From Pseudescherichia sp039594205 (lineage in GTDB: Bacteria > Pseudomonadota > Gammaproteobacteria > Enterobacterales > Enterobacteriaceae), in contig JBCNNW010000002.1 of assembly GCA_039594205.1 (NCBI GenBank), positions 87,145 to 151,144 on the forward strand: 64,000 nucleotides of DNA, given 5' to 3'. The first letter of the stretch is position 1. The number at the start of each line of letters is the position of its first letter. A program made the translations under genes and the position numbers. The notes under the pieces are model-generated. The model was not told where the DNA came from and did no database searches. It saw only the letters and a list, made by a program, of their open reading frames with translations. Below are positions 25,748 through 34,548 of the stretch, one piece after another.

Positions 25748-27487
25748 GTGAAAAATAATCCTCTTTCCAGTAACTATACCCCTTTACGCTTTGCCTTGCT
25801 CTGCGTTGCTATTATCTGCGCGCTGGGCCTGCTGCTCGGCAGAACGGCCTGGCTACAGGTTGTCTCGCCGGAAAAGCTGGTAAAGGAGGAGGATATGCGT
25901 TCGATTCGCGAAGAGAAGATTGTGCCGCCCCGGGGAATGATTGTCGATCGTAACGGACTTCCGCTGGCGGTGAGCGTCCCGGTTAGCGCGGTGTGGGCCG
26001 ATCCTAAAACGATTAATAGCAGCGGCGGCGTGGAGTTCAACTCGCGCTGGCAGGCGCTGGCCAGCGCCCTGAACATGCCGCTGAGCGAAATTGCCGAACG
26101 CATCCGTCATAATTCGAAGTCACGCTTTATCTACCTTGCCCGCCAGCTCGATCCGCAGCAGGCAAAATGGATTGATAAGCTCAACCTGCAGGGGATCAAC
26201 CTCCAGGAGGAGTCCCGACGCTTTTACCCCAGCGGGCACGTTGCCGCTAACCTGATTGGCTTTACTAACGTTGACGGGCAGGGGATTGAAGGTATTGAGA
26301 AGAGTTTTAACGCCCAGCTTACCGGCAGGTCAGGCCTGCGTCAGGTACGCAAAGATCGCCACGGACACGTTATCGAGAATATTACCGAAACGCCTGCCGT
26401 ACCGGCACATACCCTGATGCTGAGCATCGATAAGCGTCTGCAAACCCTGACCGAAGACGCGCTCGATAATGCCGTTAGCTGGAATAAAGCAGAATCTGGC
26501 GCGGCAGTGCTGGTGCGGATCCAGACAGGCGAAATTCTCGCTATGGCCAGCTATCCTGACTTCAACCCCAACAACCGCAGCGGCGCGACGCTGGATGATT
26601 TCCGCAATCGCGCTATCAGCGACACCTTTGAACCAGGCTCGACAGTTAAGCCAATGGTGCTGATGGCGGCGCTGAAGGAGGGTATCGTTCAGCCTGACAG
26701 CGTAGTGGATACCCATCCTTATACTCTCGACGGCCATCGAATTCGTGACGTGGGCTACTATCCGGAGCTAACCCTGACCGGCATCCTGCAAAAGTCGAGC
26801 GATACCGGGGTGTCACGCCTGTCGCTGGCCATGCCGGTTCAGCGCCTGCTTGATACCTACAAAGCATTCGGCTTTGGCAGCTCGACAGGACTGGGGCTGA
26901 CCGGAGAGAGCAGCGGCATTCTGCCGGTACGCAAATACTGGGGCCAGCTCGATCGCGCCACCTTCTCGTTTGGCTATGGCTTGATGGTCACCCCGCTACA
27001 GCTGGCCCACGTTTATGCCACCATTGGCAGCTATGGACTTGCCCGTCCGCTCTCTATTACGCGTGTCGATCCGCCGGTAGTGGGGAAGCAGGTGATGCCG
27101 CAGGAGATTGTTCATCAGGTCGAGCATATGATGGAGAGCGTTGCTCTGCCCGGCGGCGGCGGCATCAAAGCAGCCGTGCGCGACTACCGCGTGGCGGTAA
27201 AAACCGGCACCGCGAAGAAGATCGATGAGAACGGCAAATACGTCGATAAGTACGTAGCCTATACCGCAGGCGTCGCCCCTGCCAGCCAGCCAAAATATGC
27301 TCTCGCGGTGGTGATAAACGATCCTCAGAACGGTGCATACTACGGTGGGGCAGTATCGGCTCCGGTATTCAGTCAAATTATGGGGGATGTGCTGCGGGCA
27401 AAAAACGTCACGCCGGACGGGATGGCACCCGATTCGAGCCATCTGGTGGTGCTAAATTCGTCTGCCGGTGCGGATCCACTGCCTTAA
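25748..27487 (+). CDS. FtsI-like penicillin-binding protein (PBP3SAL type)
   Basis: This 579-residue class B penicillin-binding protein is a paralogue of FtsI. It has one N-terminal membrane helix (FALLCVAIICALGLLLG), a dimerisation domain starting PPRGMIVDRNG, and a transpeptidase domain. The active site motifs are SxxK at 298-301 (GSTVKP), a second motif at 350-352 reading Ser-Ser-Asp instead of the Ser-Ser-Asn of FtsI, and KTGT at 485-488. Its place between cspC and rlmA is that of Salmonella PBP3SAL, which makes septal peptidoglycan at acid pH; that role is inferred here. It starts with GTG after AGGAGCCAAG. E. coli K-12 lacks it. Confidence 0.9.
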   Translation: MKNNPLSSNYTPLRFALLCVAIICALGLLLGRTAWLQVVSPEKLVKEEDMRSIREEKIVPPRGMIVDRNGLPLAVSVPVSAVWADPKTINSSGGVEFNSRWQALASALNMPLSEIAERIRHNSKSRFIYLARQLDPQQAKWIDKLNLQGINLQEESRRFYPSGHVAANLIGFTNVDGQGIEGIEKSFNAQLTGRSGLRQVRKDRHGHVIENITETPAVPAHTLMLSIDKRLQTLTEDALDNAVSWNKAESGAAVLVRIQTGEILAMASYPDFNPNNRSGATLDDFRNRAISDTFEPGSTVKPMVLMAALKEGIVQPDSVVDTHPYTLDGHRIRDVGYYPELTLTGILQKSSDTGVSRLSLAMPVQRLLDTYKAFGFGSSTGLGLTGESSGILPVRKYWGQLDRATFSFGYGLMVTPLQLAHVYATIGSYGLARPLSITRVDPPVVGKQVMPQEIVHQVEHMMESVALPGGGGIKAAVRDYRVAVKTGTAKKIDENGKYVDKYVAYTAGVAPASQPKYALAVVINDPQNGAYYGGAVSAPVFSQIMGDVLRAKNVTPDGMAPDSSHLVVLNSSAGADPLP

Positions 27488-27549
27488 GACATTCCCCGCC
27501 GCGGCAATTGGCGTTACACTTTCGCCCTTTCTCTCTGCCCGGAGTTGCT

Positions 27550-28365
27550 ATGTCCTTCACCTGTCCGCTATGTCATGCGCCGTTGCTGCGTACCGATAAA
27601 ACCTACGTCTGTCCGCAGCGGCACCAGTTTGATATTGCGAAAGAGGGATACGTCAACCTGCTGCCCGTTCAGCATAAGCGTTCACGCGATCCGGGTGACA
27701 GCGCGGAGATGATGCAGGCCCGGCGCGCTTTTCTCGATGCGGACCACTATTTGCCGCTGCGCCAGACGCTAAACGAGCTGCTGGATGCGCGCCTGCCCGC
27801 AAAAGCCGATGCCCTGCTGGATATCGGCTGTGGCGAAGGGTACTACACCCACGCCTTTGCCGACATTGCTCGCCAGCATGGCGCGGAGACCTTTGGCCTG
27901 GACGTCTCCAGGGCGGCGGTCCGGGCGGCGGCAAAGCGCTATCCGCAGGTGATGTTCTGCGTGGCGTCGAGCCACCGTCTGCCGTTTGAGGCACAGACGC
28001 TGAACGCCGTGGTACGCATCTATGCCCCCTGTAAAGCCGAGGAGCTGGCTCGTGTCGTGAAGCCGGAAGGGTGGGTGATTACCGCTGCACCGGGACCACG
28101 GCATCTGGTCGAGCTGAAAGGATTGATCTATGACGAGGTGCAGCTGCATGCTCCGCAGAGCGAACAGCTGACCGGCTTCACGCTGCGGGAGCAGCGATCC
28201 CTGAACTACGGGATGACGCTAAACGGTGCTGAGGCCGTCGCGCTGCTGCAGATGACGCCTTTTGCCTGGCGGGCAAAGCCGCAGGTTTGGCAGGCGTTGC
28301 AGGAGATGGCCCAGTTTAGCTGCGAGGCAGATTTCAGCATTCAGTGCTGGCAGCGCGACGTTTAA
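27550..28365 (+). CDS. rlmA: 23S rRNA m1G745 methyltransferase
   Basis: RlmA (RrmA) methylates G745 of 23S rRNA. The start at 27550 gives 271 residues. The N-terminal zinc finger (CPLC at 5-8, then CPQRH near 21-25) is followed by the SAM-binding motif LLDIGCGEGYYTHAFA and by IYAPCKAEELARVVKPEGW. An upstream in-frame ATG at 27508 adds 14 unrelated residues and is rejected. Its last four bases overlap the end of the convergent mntP. Confidence 0.95.
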   Translation: MSFTCPLCHAPLLRTDKTYVCPQRHQFDIAKEGYVNLLPVQHKRSRDPGDSAEMMQARRAFLDADHYLPLRQTLNELLDARLPAKADALLDIGCGEGYYTHAFADIARQHGAETFGLDVSRAAVRAAAKRYPQVMFCVASSHRLPFEAQTLNAVVRIYAPCKAEELARVVKPEGWVITAAPGPRHLVELKGLIYDEVQLHAPQSEQLTGFTLREQRSLNYGMTLNGAEAVALLQMTPFAWRAKPQVWQALQEMAQFSCEADFSIQCWQRDV

Positions 28366-28928
28366 GAAGCGAAGTGGCTCCAGAGGATCTGGGTGCCAAT
28401 GCCGATCAGCACCACGCCACCGAGGATCTCGGCCCGTTTGCCCAACAGCGGGCCGATAAATTTACCGACCATCATGCCAAGGGTGGACATAATCAGGGTC
28501 GCGCAGCCGATGGCCAGCGCGGTGGTGATGATGTTAACCTGCAAAAAGGCGAGGCCAACGCCGACAGCCATGGCGTCCAGGCTGGTGGCAATGGCGGTGG
28601 TGACCAGCAGCCAGAAGCCGTGGCGACGCAGCGGGGCGATCTCTTCATCAGGCTGGCAGCGCACGCCCTCCAGCACCATCCGGCTGCCTAAAAATACCAG
28701 CAGTAAAAAGGCGATCCAGTGGTTCCACTCCAGCACAAACTGGCTGGCCAGCATGCCTAAACCCCAGCCGATCAGCGGGGTCAGCGTCTCAATGACGCCA
28801 AAAATCAAACCGGTACGCAGGGCATCAGAAAATTTGGGTTTGTGCAGCGTCGCACCTTTACCAATAGAGGCGGCAAAGGCATCCATCGACATGCCAAAAG
28901 CGAGCAGGAGGGTGGCGGATAGGTTCAT
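28362..28928 (-). CDS. mntP: Manganese exporter MntP
   Basis: MntP is an inner membrane Mn2+ efflux pump of six helices (188 residues). The pseudo-repeated motifs with acidic residues MSMDAFAASIGKG and TSLDAMAVGVGLAF carry the metal-binding aspartates. The start is the internal Met (MNLSATLLLAFG), since upstream codons are part of the riboswitch expression platform. Regulation is doubly visible: a yybP-ykoY manganese riboswitch directly upstream and two MntR-type palindromes further up. Confidence 0.95.
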   Translation of the reverse strand: MNLSATLLLAFGMSMDAFAASIGKGATLHKPKFSDALRTGLIFGVIETLTPLIGWGLGMLASQFVLEWNHWIAFLLLVFLGSRMVLEGVRCQPDEEIAPLRRHGFWLLVTTAIATSLDAMAVGVGLAFLQVNIITTALAIGCATLIMSTLGMMVGKFIGPLLGKRAEILGGVVLIGIGTQILWSHFAS

Positions 28929-28959
28929 ACAAGCGTCCTGACCGGGAAATCCATATGAC

Positions 28960-29130
28960 ACATCACTGCCCCCAGTAATCAGCAGTTGATGCGTCTATGG
29001 TCTCGCCTGACTAAACAGCCTCAGCTATAGCTATCTGGTCCGCACGCGCCACGTTTTGCAACGAGTATGTTGACACGTACATTTCCGGAAACAGGAAATT
29101 GGCTACTCCCCAACGACGGGCGCAACCTTA
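28960..29130 (-). ncRNA. Manganese riboswitch (yybP-ykoY) of mntP
   Basis: On the minus strand the leader begins GCCCGTCGTT followed by the signature loop GGGGAGTAGCC (about 29101-29112) and later holds CCATAGACGCATCAACTGC (about 28981-29000), the second conserved core of this class. In E. coli mntP the same element raises translation when Mn2+ binds. The ends given are approximate. Confidence 0.85.
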
Positions 29131-29254
29131 ACATATTTTGATAAACTAAAACAATAACCGAAGTTCATTATTTCATGGTGCTATTGATAACGATTTTCAT
29201 TTGGGCGAGTATGTGAAAATAACGTTACAAACCACAGTGAGCTATGCAGGAAAT

Positions 29255-29275
29255 AATATAGCCATGGCTATGTTT
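29255..29275 (-). promoter_or_regulatory. MntR-type operator, proximal copy
   Basis: The palindrome ATATAGCCATGGCTATGTTT has the MntR form ATAG-N6-CTAT with T-rich outer arms (centre 29264/29265). It lies upstream of the mntP riboswitch, where MntR is known to act in E. coli. Confidence 0.7.
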
Positions 29276-29296
29276 TAATGCGTTGTTATTCGTAAG

Positions 29297-29314
29297 ATAT
29301 AGTAATGGCTATAT
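29297..29314 (-). promoter_or_regulatory. MntR-type operator, distal copy
   Basis: A second palindrome, ATATAG-TAATGG-CTATAT, has the same ATAG-N6-CTAT form; its centre is 41 bp (about four helical turns) from the proximal copy. It lies a few bases past the yobD stop. Confidence 0.6.
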
Positions 29315-29320
29315 TTTAAC

Positions 29321-29779
29321 CTATTGAGTTTTAACGATAACCTGGTAAATCCTCTCAAGATCGTCGATATTTCGCACACGAATGAGCAGGCGGCGTTGCT
29401 CTAATTGCACGACCAGCACGCCATCCTCTGAAAGCTGCATCTCTTTAATACGACTGTATTCAATCCAGATATTAGCAAAGAAAAACCCATTTTCTTTGAA
29501 GATGGTTCTCGGGGCACGGATCCAGAACAGGTATATTACCACCAGTGCCAGCATGGATAATAACCATGTGGTTAAAATAGCACCATGATGCGTTACGTTA
29601 TTATAGATAAGGATGACCAGCAGGCCGGTAAAGATCATGCTGTCAGCGCGGCTGCGGCGCAGCAGCGGAGCGGTAAGCAGCGTCGCACCATGGCGGCGCG
29701 GCATAATAAACTCGTCATAGATAGCGTAAGCCAGTAGCCCAGCCACGCACAGCACCAGCACGTAATCCGTTAGCGTCAT
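29321..29779 (-). CDS. yobD: YobD family inner membrane protein
   Basis: YobD is a 152-residue DUF986 membrane protein of unknown function. Three hydrophobic stretches (DYVLVLCVAGLLAYAIY, MIFTGLLVILIYNNV, WLLSMLALVVIYLFW) precede a cytosolic C-terminal domain (FFFANIWIEYSRIKEMQLSEDG). It lies downstream of manXYZ on the same strand but a strong terminator separates them. Confidence 0.92.
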   Translation of the reverse strand: MTLTDYVLVLCVAGLLAYAIYDEFIMPRRHGATLLTAPLLRRSRADSMIFTGLLVILIYNNVTHHGAILTTWLLSMLALVVIYLFWIRAPRTIFKENGFFFANIWIEYSRIKEMQLSEDGVLVVQLEQRRLLIRVRNIDDLERIYQVIVKTQ

Positions 29780-29793
29780 TCATCCTCCAGAAA

Positions 29794-29818
29794 TAAAAAC
29801 CGGGGGCAGTGCCCCCGG
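29794..29818 (-). terminator. Terminator after manZ
   Basis: A perfect 8-bp stem CCGGGGGC/GCCCCCGG (29800-29818) with a three-base loop is followed on the minus strand by T5. Confidence 0.93.
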
Positions 29819-29833
29819 CGTCACATCTACCGC

Positions 29834-30685
29834 TTACAGGCCGAGAAGGCCAACGGCGTAGCCTACAATTCCGATGACGAAAAAGCCAACGATAATCCAC
29901 AGCGGGTTCACTTTCTTACGCAGCAGCCACATGCAGGCGAAGGTCAGCAGCAGCGGCACCAGGCCCGGCATCAGCTGGTCAAGAATGGTCTGCACGGTAG
30001 TGACGTTAGTCTTCCCGGTCTGGTCGGTAATCTCCGACACCACCAGCGGGATGTTAACATGCGTCCACTTGTTTACCAGCGCCCCCATGACAAAGAGGCC
30101 GAGGATGGATGCCCCCTCGGTTAGCTTCTGCAGGAAGCCGCCGCCCATATCCTTAACGATATCCACCCCTTTACGGTAGCCGTAGGCGACGCCGTAGTAG
30201 CGGGTAGCCAGACGTACCACGTTAAAGAGGATAAAGAACAGCAGCGGGCCGAGCAGGCTGCCGCTCATGGCAATCCCCGCCCCCAGCGCAGCAAATACTG
30301 GACGGACGGTTCCCCAGAAGATCGGGTCGCCGACGCCTGCCAGCGGCCCCATCAGGCCTACTTTAATACCGTTGATAGCACCGTCGTCAATCTCTGCCCC
30401 GTTGGCGCGCTGCTCCTCCATGGCGAGGGTAACCCCGAGCACAGGCGCGGCAACGTAGGGGTGGGTGTTAAAGAACTCCAGATGGCGCTTAATGGCCTGG
30501 CGGCGCGCCTCGTTATTCTCCGGGTAGAGGCGTTTGATAGCCGGTACCATAGAGAAGCAGAAGCCCAGCGCCTGCATACGCTCGAAGTTCCATGACCCCT
30601 GGAAGAGGTTAGAGCGAATGAATACCCCGCGGATATCGCCAGCCGTGAGTTTTTTCTCGGACGTCGTTTTTGTTATATCAACCAT
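29834..30685 (-). CDS. manZ: PTS mannose transporter subunit IID
   Basis: ManZ is the IID membrane subunit of the mannose/glucose/glucosamine phosphotransferase permease, working with ManY (IIC). The start is taken at the ATG (MVDITKTTSEKK), 283 residues, which has AGGTGAG eight bases upstream; a GTG three codons earlier is the alternative. Typical segments are NLFQGSWNFERMQALGF, GPLAGVGDPIFWGTVRP and the C-terminal membrane helix. It is the last gene of manXYZ and is closed by a terminator. Confidence 0.96.
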   Translation of the reverse strand: MVDITKTTSEKKLTAGDIRGVFIRSNLFQGSWNFERMQALGFCFSMVPAIKRLYPENNEARRQAIKRHLEFFNTHPYVAAPVLGVTLAMEEQRANGAEIDDGAINGIKVGLMGPLAGVGDPIFWGTVRPVFAALGAGIAMSGSLLGPLLFFILFNVVRLATRYYGVAYGYRKGVDIVKDMGGGFLQKLTEGASILGLFVMGALVNKWTHVNIPLVVSEITDQTGKTNVTTVQTILDQLMPGLVPLLLTFACMWLLRKKVNPLWIIVGFFVIGIVGYAVGLLGL

Positions 30686-30697
30686 GTCGCTCACCTG

Positions 30698-31498
30698 TTA
30701 ATCCAGTTCGTTATCGAGATCGTTAGCACCGGCAGCCTGAGCAGGCGCGCCCGCCGAGCGGTTATATTTCGGGCTAAGCTGAATGTAGAGAATGGCCATC
30801 ACGGCACCGATGACCCCCAGCGCCACCAGGTTAAAGTTGGTGAAGGCGGCGGTAACGAAGCCCAGATAGAAGAACGGCATCAGGTAGCCTGCGCGCATCA
30901 TGTTGATGACCATCGCATAACCTACGACCACGATCATGCCACCGGCAATGTTCAGACCGCTGGTCACCACTTCCGGAATGGCGTTGAGCATGCTCTGGAC
31001 TTCACTGGTCCCTACGGAGTAGGCAACGATCACCGCCGGGATAGCGATACGCATCGCCTGCAGGAACAGGGAGGAGACGTGGATCCAGGAGAGCGCGGTC
31101 AGGTTGCCGTTTTCGGCCGCCTTATCCGCCGCATGCTGGAAGGCTACGGTAATGGTACGAACGATAATGGTCAGCACCTGACCTGCCGCCGCCAGCGGGA
31201 TAGCCAGCGCGATACCGGCGCCGATGCTCTGGCCTCCGGCGATAACCAGCACCGTTGAGATGATGGATGCCAGCGCGGCATCCGGCGCAACCGCGGCCCC
31301 GATGTTCATCCAGCCGAGGGCGATCATCTCCAGGGTACCGCCTATGATGATGCCTTTTTGCATATCACCCAGCACGATACCGATTAACGTACAGGCCACC
31401 AGCGGACGGTGAAACTGAAACTCATCCAGCACCGACTCCATACCGGCAATACAGGCCACGATGAACACCAGCACAATCTGAAGAGTGGTAATCTCCAT
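30698..31498 (-). CDS. manY: PTS mannose transporter subunit IIC
   Basis: ManY (266 residues) is the IIC sugar-translocating membrane subunit; ManY-ManZ is also the lambda DNA-injection and microcin receptor in E. coli. It begins MEITTLQIVLVFIVACIAGMES and has several hydrophobic helices with the conserved GDMQKGIIIGGTLEMIALGWMNIGA region. It sits 61 bp after manX and 12 bp before manZ. The Ala-rich C-terminal tail (SAGAPAQAAGANDLDNE) is slightly different from that of E. coli. Confidence 0.96.
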   Translation of the reverse strand: MEITTLQIVLVFIVACIAGMESVLDEFQFHRPLVACTLIGIVLGDMQKGIIIGGTLEMIALGWMNIGAAVAPDAALASIISTVLVIAGGQSIGAGIALAIPLAAAGQVLTIIVRTITVAFQHAADKAAENGNLTALSWIHVSSLFLQAMRIAIPAVIVAYSVGTSEVQSMLNAIPEVVTSGLNIAGGMIVVVGYAMVINMMRAGYLMPFFYLGFVTAAFTNFNLVALGVIGAVMAILYIQLSPKYNRSAGAPAQAAGANDLDNELD

Positions 31499-31559
31499 TG
31501 TACTTCTCCTATAACAATACAGATTAGAGTGTAAAAACAGCGCGATCGGCGGATGCCGG

Positions 31560-32537
31560 TTACTTCGCCACTTTGCTGATTAAATCCATCATTTTCAGGC
31601 GTTGATCGCTGGAGACTTTCCGCACCTCCAGCTCAATCCCCTGGGCGTTCAGCTTTTTAAAGGCGGCGATATCCTGCTCATCTACCGATACCGCATTGTT
31701 GACCTGTGTTTTGCCCTGGCGGAAAGCCATGCCGCCGATGTTAACCGAGGTGATCTTCACCCCTTCGTCAACGAGGCGTACCACATCGGTCGGATTGGTG
31801 AACAGCAGCATGACACGTTCACCGGCGTATTTCGGGTTGTTATAAACGCGGATCATCTTGGCGACGTCCACCACGTGAGCGGTTACGCCAGGGGGAGCCA
31901 CCTGGGTTAATAGCGTTTTGCGTACCGTGTCGGCGGCCACCTCATCGCTGACGACAATAATGCGTTGCACGTTGGTCTCTTTAGTCCAGCGGGTCGCGAC
32001 CTGGCCGTGGATCAGGCGATCGTCGATACGCGCGAGGCCGATGGTCATATAGTCCTCTGGTCCCATCGGTTTTTGCGGCGTGGCGCTCTTCGGTGCGGCA
32101 GCTGGGGCAGGGGCGGCAGCAGGCTGGGCCTTCTCTACCGGCTGCGCCTTCAGCGCCTTCACCCCTTCGCGGCCTGCCTCAACGGCGACGGCGACCAGAT
32201 CGTCAAAAGCCGGGTCGTCATCGCGCCCCATCAGGGTTTCGACCAGCATGGGAATGTTGACCCCGGCCACCACTTCATGGTGCTCTTTATCGACGACAAT
32301 ACGGCTGGCAGCATTGAACGGGCTGCCGCCCCACGTATCGACGAGAAACAGTACGCCCTTGCCAGTGTCAAGCTTCGCCAACTGCGCGTTATATTTTTCG
32401 ATCAGCGTTTCGGCGTTTTCACCCGGTACGAAATCGATCCAGCCTACGTTCTCCTGCTCGCCCAATAGCATTTCAGCTGTTTTAATCAGCTGCTCCGCAG
32501 CCCAGCCATGTGTGCCTATCACAATAGCAATGGTCAC
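31560..32537 (-). CDS. manX: PTS mannose transporter subunit IIAB
   Basis: ManX is the cytosolic phosphoryl-transfer subunit (325 residues). The IIA domain carries His10 (IVIGTHGW), phosphorylated by HPr. An Ala/Pro-rich linker (about 135-157) leads to the IIB domain with His177 in DDRLIHGQVA. The start codon is GTG after GGAGGTAGCAA, as in E. coli. Upstream sequences fit control by CRP and Mlc. Confidence 0.96.
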   Translation of the reverse strand: MTIAIVIGTHGWAAEQLIKTAEMLLGEQENVGWIDFVPGENAETLIEKYNAQLAKLDTGKGVLFLVDTWGGSPFNAASRIVVDKEHHEVVAGVNIPMLVETLMGRDDDPAFDDLVAVAVEAGREGVKALKAQPVEKAQPAAAPAPAAAPKSATPQKPMGPEDYMTIGLARIDDRLIHGQVATRWTKETNVQRIIVVSDEVAADTVRKTLLTQVAPPGVTAHVVDVAKMIRVYNNPKYAGERVMLLFTNPTDVVRLVDEGVKITSVNIGGMAFRQGKTQVNNAVSVDEQDIAAFKKLNAQGIELEVRKVSSDQRLKMMDLISKVAK

Positions 32538-32639
32538 TTGCTACCTCCTTTATTATCGTGAACACATCCGTAGCAGATGCATTGTGAATCGTTACGTCAT
32601 AGCGAATCGATTCAGAGAGGGATAAGATAAAAAATTCAG

Positions 32640-32693
32640 ACTTCGCGATTTATTTTAGATAGTGAAAAAATAATTTATGTGATTCAGATCCGT
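32640..32693 (-). promoter_or_regulatory. Putative CRP and Mlc sites of manXYZ
   Basis: TGTGA-N6-TCCGT (32678-32693) fits a one-arm CRP site. Close to it, ACTTCGCGATTTATTTTAG (from 32640) resembles the TTCGCGA-centred AT-flanked NagC/Mlc operator. The operon is known to be CRP-activated and Mlc-repressed; the matches are only moderate. Confidence 0.4.
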
Positions 32694-32816
32694 AATTTAG
32701 CTTTCGTAATAAAAGAAATTTTGTTGCGCAAAATATCTTCACTACGCCACCGAAAATGCAAATTCTGGTAAATCTTTGCAAAACCGTAATTCTCTCTGTT
32801 ATGTTTACTTTCTGTT

Positions 32817-32979
32817 TATAATCACTGGAGTAGAGGGCAGTTGCCCACCGTATGGACCGTCACCGACGTCAGTTTACCTTCAGGCCGCTTAGCGCCTGCA
32901 TTAATCCTCGTTTAGCTGTCACCACGCCTGCATGCTGTAAGGCCCCTTTGTTTTGTCACTTCCTTAGCAGGAGCATGTC
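32817..32979 (+). promoter_or_regulatory. yoaE promoter and long leader
   Basis: A perfect TATAAT (32817-32822) predicts a transcript start near 32829, leaving an untranslated leader of about 150 bases before yoaE. The leader is GC-rich and rich in short inverted repeats, e.g. GGGCAGTTGCCC (32836-32847) and GGCCGCTTAGCGCC. No known riboswitch signature was recognised. Confidence 0.45.
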
Positions 32980-34542
32980 ATGGAATTCTTAATGGACCCC
33001 TCGATCTGGGTGGGATTGTTGACGCTTGTCGTGCTTGAAATTGTCCTTGGTATCGATAACCTGGTGTTTATCGCCATTCTTGCCGACAAGCTGCCGCCGA
33101 AGCAGCGGGATAAAGCGAGGCTGATTGGTCTCTCCCTTGCGCTGGTGATGCGCCTTGCGCTGCTCTCCGTTATCTCGTGGATGGTGACACTCACCCAGCC
33201 GCTCTTCTCGGTCATGGATTTTACCTTCTCCGGCCGCGATCTGATCATGCTGCTCGGGGGGATATTCTTACTCTTTAAAGCGACAACGGAATTACACGAG
33301 CGCCTGGAAAACCGCGAGCATGACAGCGGACAGGGTAAGGGTTATGCCAGCTTCTGGGTGGTGGTGGTACAGATCGTTATCCTCGATGCGGTCTTCTCTC
33401 TCGACGCGGTGATCACCGCCGTGGGGATGGTGAACCATCTGCCGGTAATGATGGCAGCGGTAGTGATCGCGATGGCAGTCATGCTGTTGGCCTCGAAGCC
33501 GCTGACGCGCTTTGTTAACCAGCATCCGACGGTGGTAGTGCTCTGCCTGAGCTTCCTGCTGATGATCGGTCTGAGCCTGGTGGCGGAAGGCTTTGGTTTC
33601 CATATTCCTAAGGGCTACCTCTACGCGGCCATTGGCTTCTCGATCATCATTGAGTTCTTCAACCAGGTGGCGCGCCGCAACTTTATTCGCCACCAGTCTA
33701 CGCTGCCGCTGCGGGCGCGCACTGCCGACGCCATTCTGCGTCTGATGGGCGGTCGCCGTCAGGCTACGGTTCAGCACGAGCCGGACAGTCAGTCTCCGGT
33801 TCCGGTGCCTGAGGGCGCGTTTGCCGATGAAGAGCGCTACATGATCAACGGCGTGCTGACTCTGGCGTCGCGCTCACTGCGTAGCATCATGACGCCACGC
33901 GGCGAGATCAGCTGGGTCGATGCCAACCTTGACGTTGACGCTATTCGCCAGCAGCTGCTCTCCTCTCCACACAGCCTTTTCCCGGTGTGTCGGGGCGAGC
34001 TGGATGAGGTTATCGGTATCGTGCGGGCGAAAGAGCTGCTGGTGGCCCTGGAAGAGGGTGTTGACGTGGCGGCTATCGCCTCGGCTGCTCCGGCCATCGT
34101 GGTTCCGGAAACCCTCGATCCCATTAAGCTGCTGGCGGTTCTGCGCCGTGCAAGAGGTAGTTTCGTGATGGTGACTAACGAGTTTGGCGTAGTGCAGGGT
34201 CTGGTGACGCCGCTCGACGTGCTGGAAGCTATTGCCGGTGAGTTCCCGGATGCCGACGAGACCCCGGAAATTGTTACTGACGGCGACGGCTGGCTGGTAA
34301 AAGGCGCTACCGATCTCCATGCACTTCAGCATGCGCTGCAAATAGATACCCTGGTGAACGACGAAGAGGATATCGCCACCGTCGCGGGGCTGGTCATTGC
34401 TATCAATGGGCAAATCCCTAAACCGGGCGATGTGCTGCAGCTTGCGCCGTTGACCATTACCGTGGTTGAGGCGAACGACTACCGGGTCGATCTGGTACGG
34501 GTTGTTAAAGAGCAGCCGGTACAGGAGGACGAAGAGGAGTAG
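32980..34542 (+). CDS. yoaE: YoaE, TerC-family membrane protein with CBS and CorC domains
   Basis: YoaE (520 residues) combines an N-terminal TerC-like membrane domain (to about 240; LEIVLGIDNLVFIAILADKLP and VQIVILDAVFSLDAVITAVG carry the conserved acidic residues) with a pair of CBS domains (about 285-410; SIMTPRGEISWVD, FVMVTNEFGVVQGLVTPLDVLEAI) and a C-terminal CorC/HlyC transporter-associated domain. TerC members are linked to metal homeostasis, such as Mn2+ export by Alx, but the substrate here is unknown. It has its own promoter divergent from manX and ends six bases from pdeD. Confidence 0.94.
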   Translation: MEFLMDPSIWVGLLTLVVLEIVLGIDNLVFIAILADKLPPKQRDKARLIGLSLALVMRLALLSVISWMVTLTQPLFSVMDFTFSGRDLIMLLGGIFLLFKATTELHERLENREHDSGQGKGYASFWVVVVQIVILDAVFSLDAVITAVGMVNHLPVMMAAVVIAMAVMLLASKPLTRFVNQHPTVVVLCLSFLLMIGLSLVAEGFGFHIPKGYLYAAIGFSIIIEFFNQVARRNFIRHQSTLPLRARTADAILRLMGGRRQATVQHEPDSQSPVPVPEGAFADEERYMINGVLTLASRSLRSIMTPRGEISWVDANLDVDAIRQQLLSSPHSLFPVCRGELDEVIGIVRAKELLVALEEGVDVAAIASAAPAIVVPETLDPIKLLAVLRRARGSFVMVTNEFGVVQGLVTPLDVLEAIAGEFPDADETPEIVTDGDGWLVKGATDLHALQHALQIDTLVNDEEDIATVAGLVIAINGQIPKPGDVLQLAPLTITVVEANDYRVDLVRVVKEQPVQEDEEE

Positions 34543-34548
34543 CCTCGT

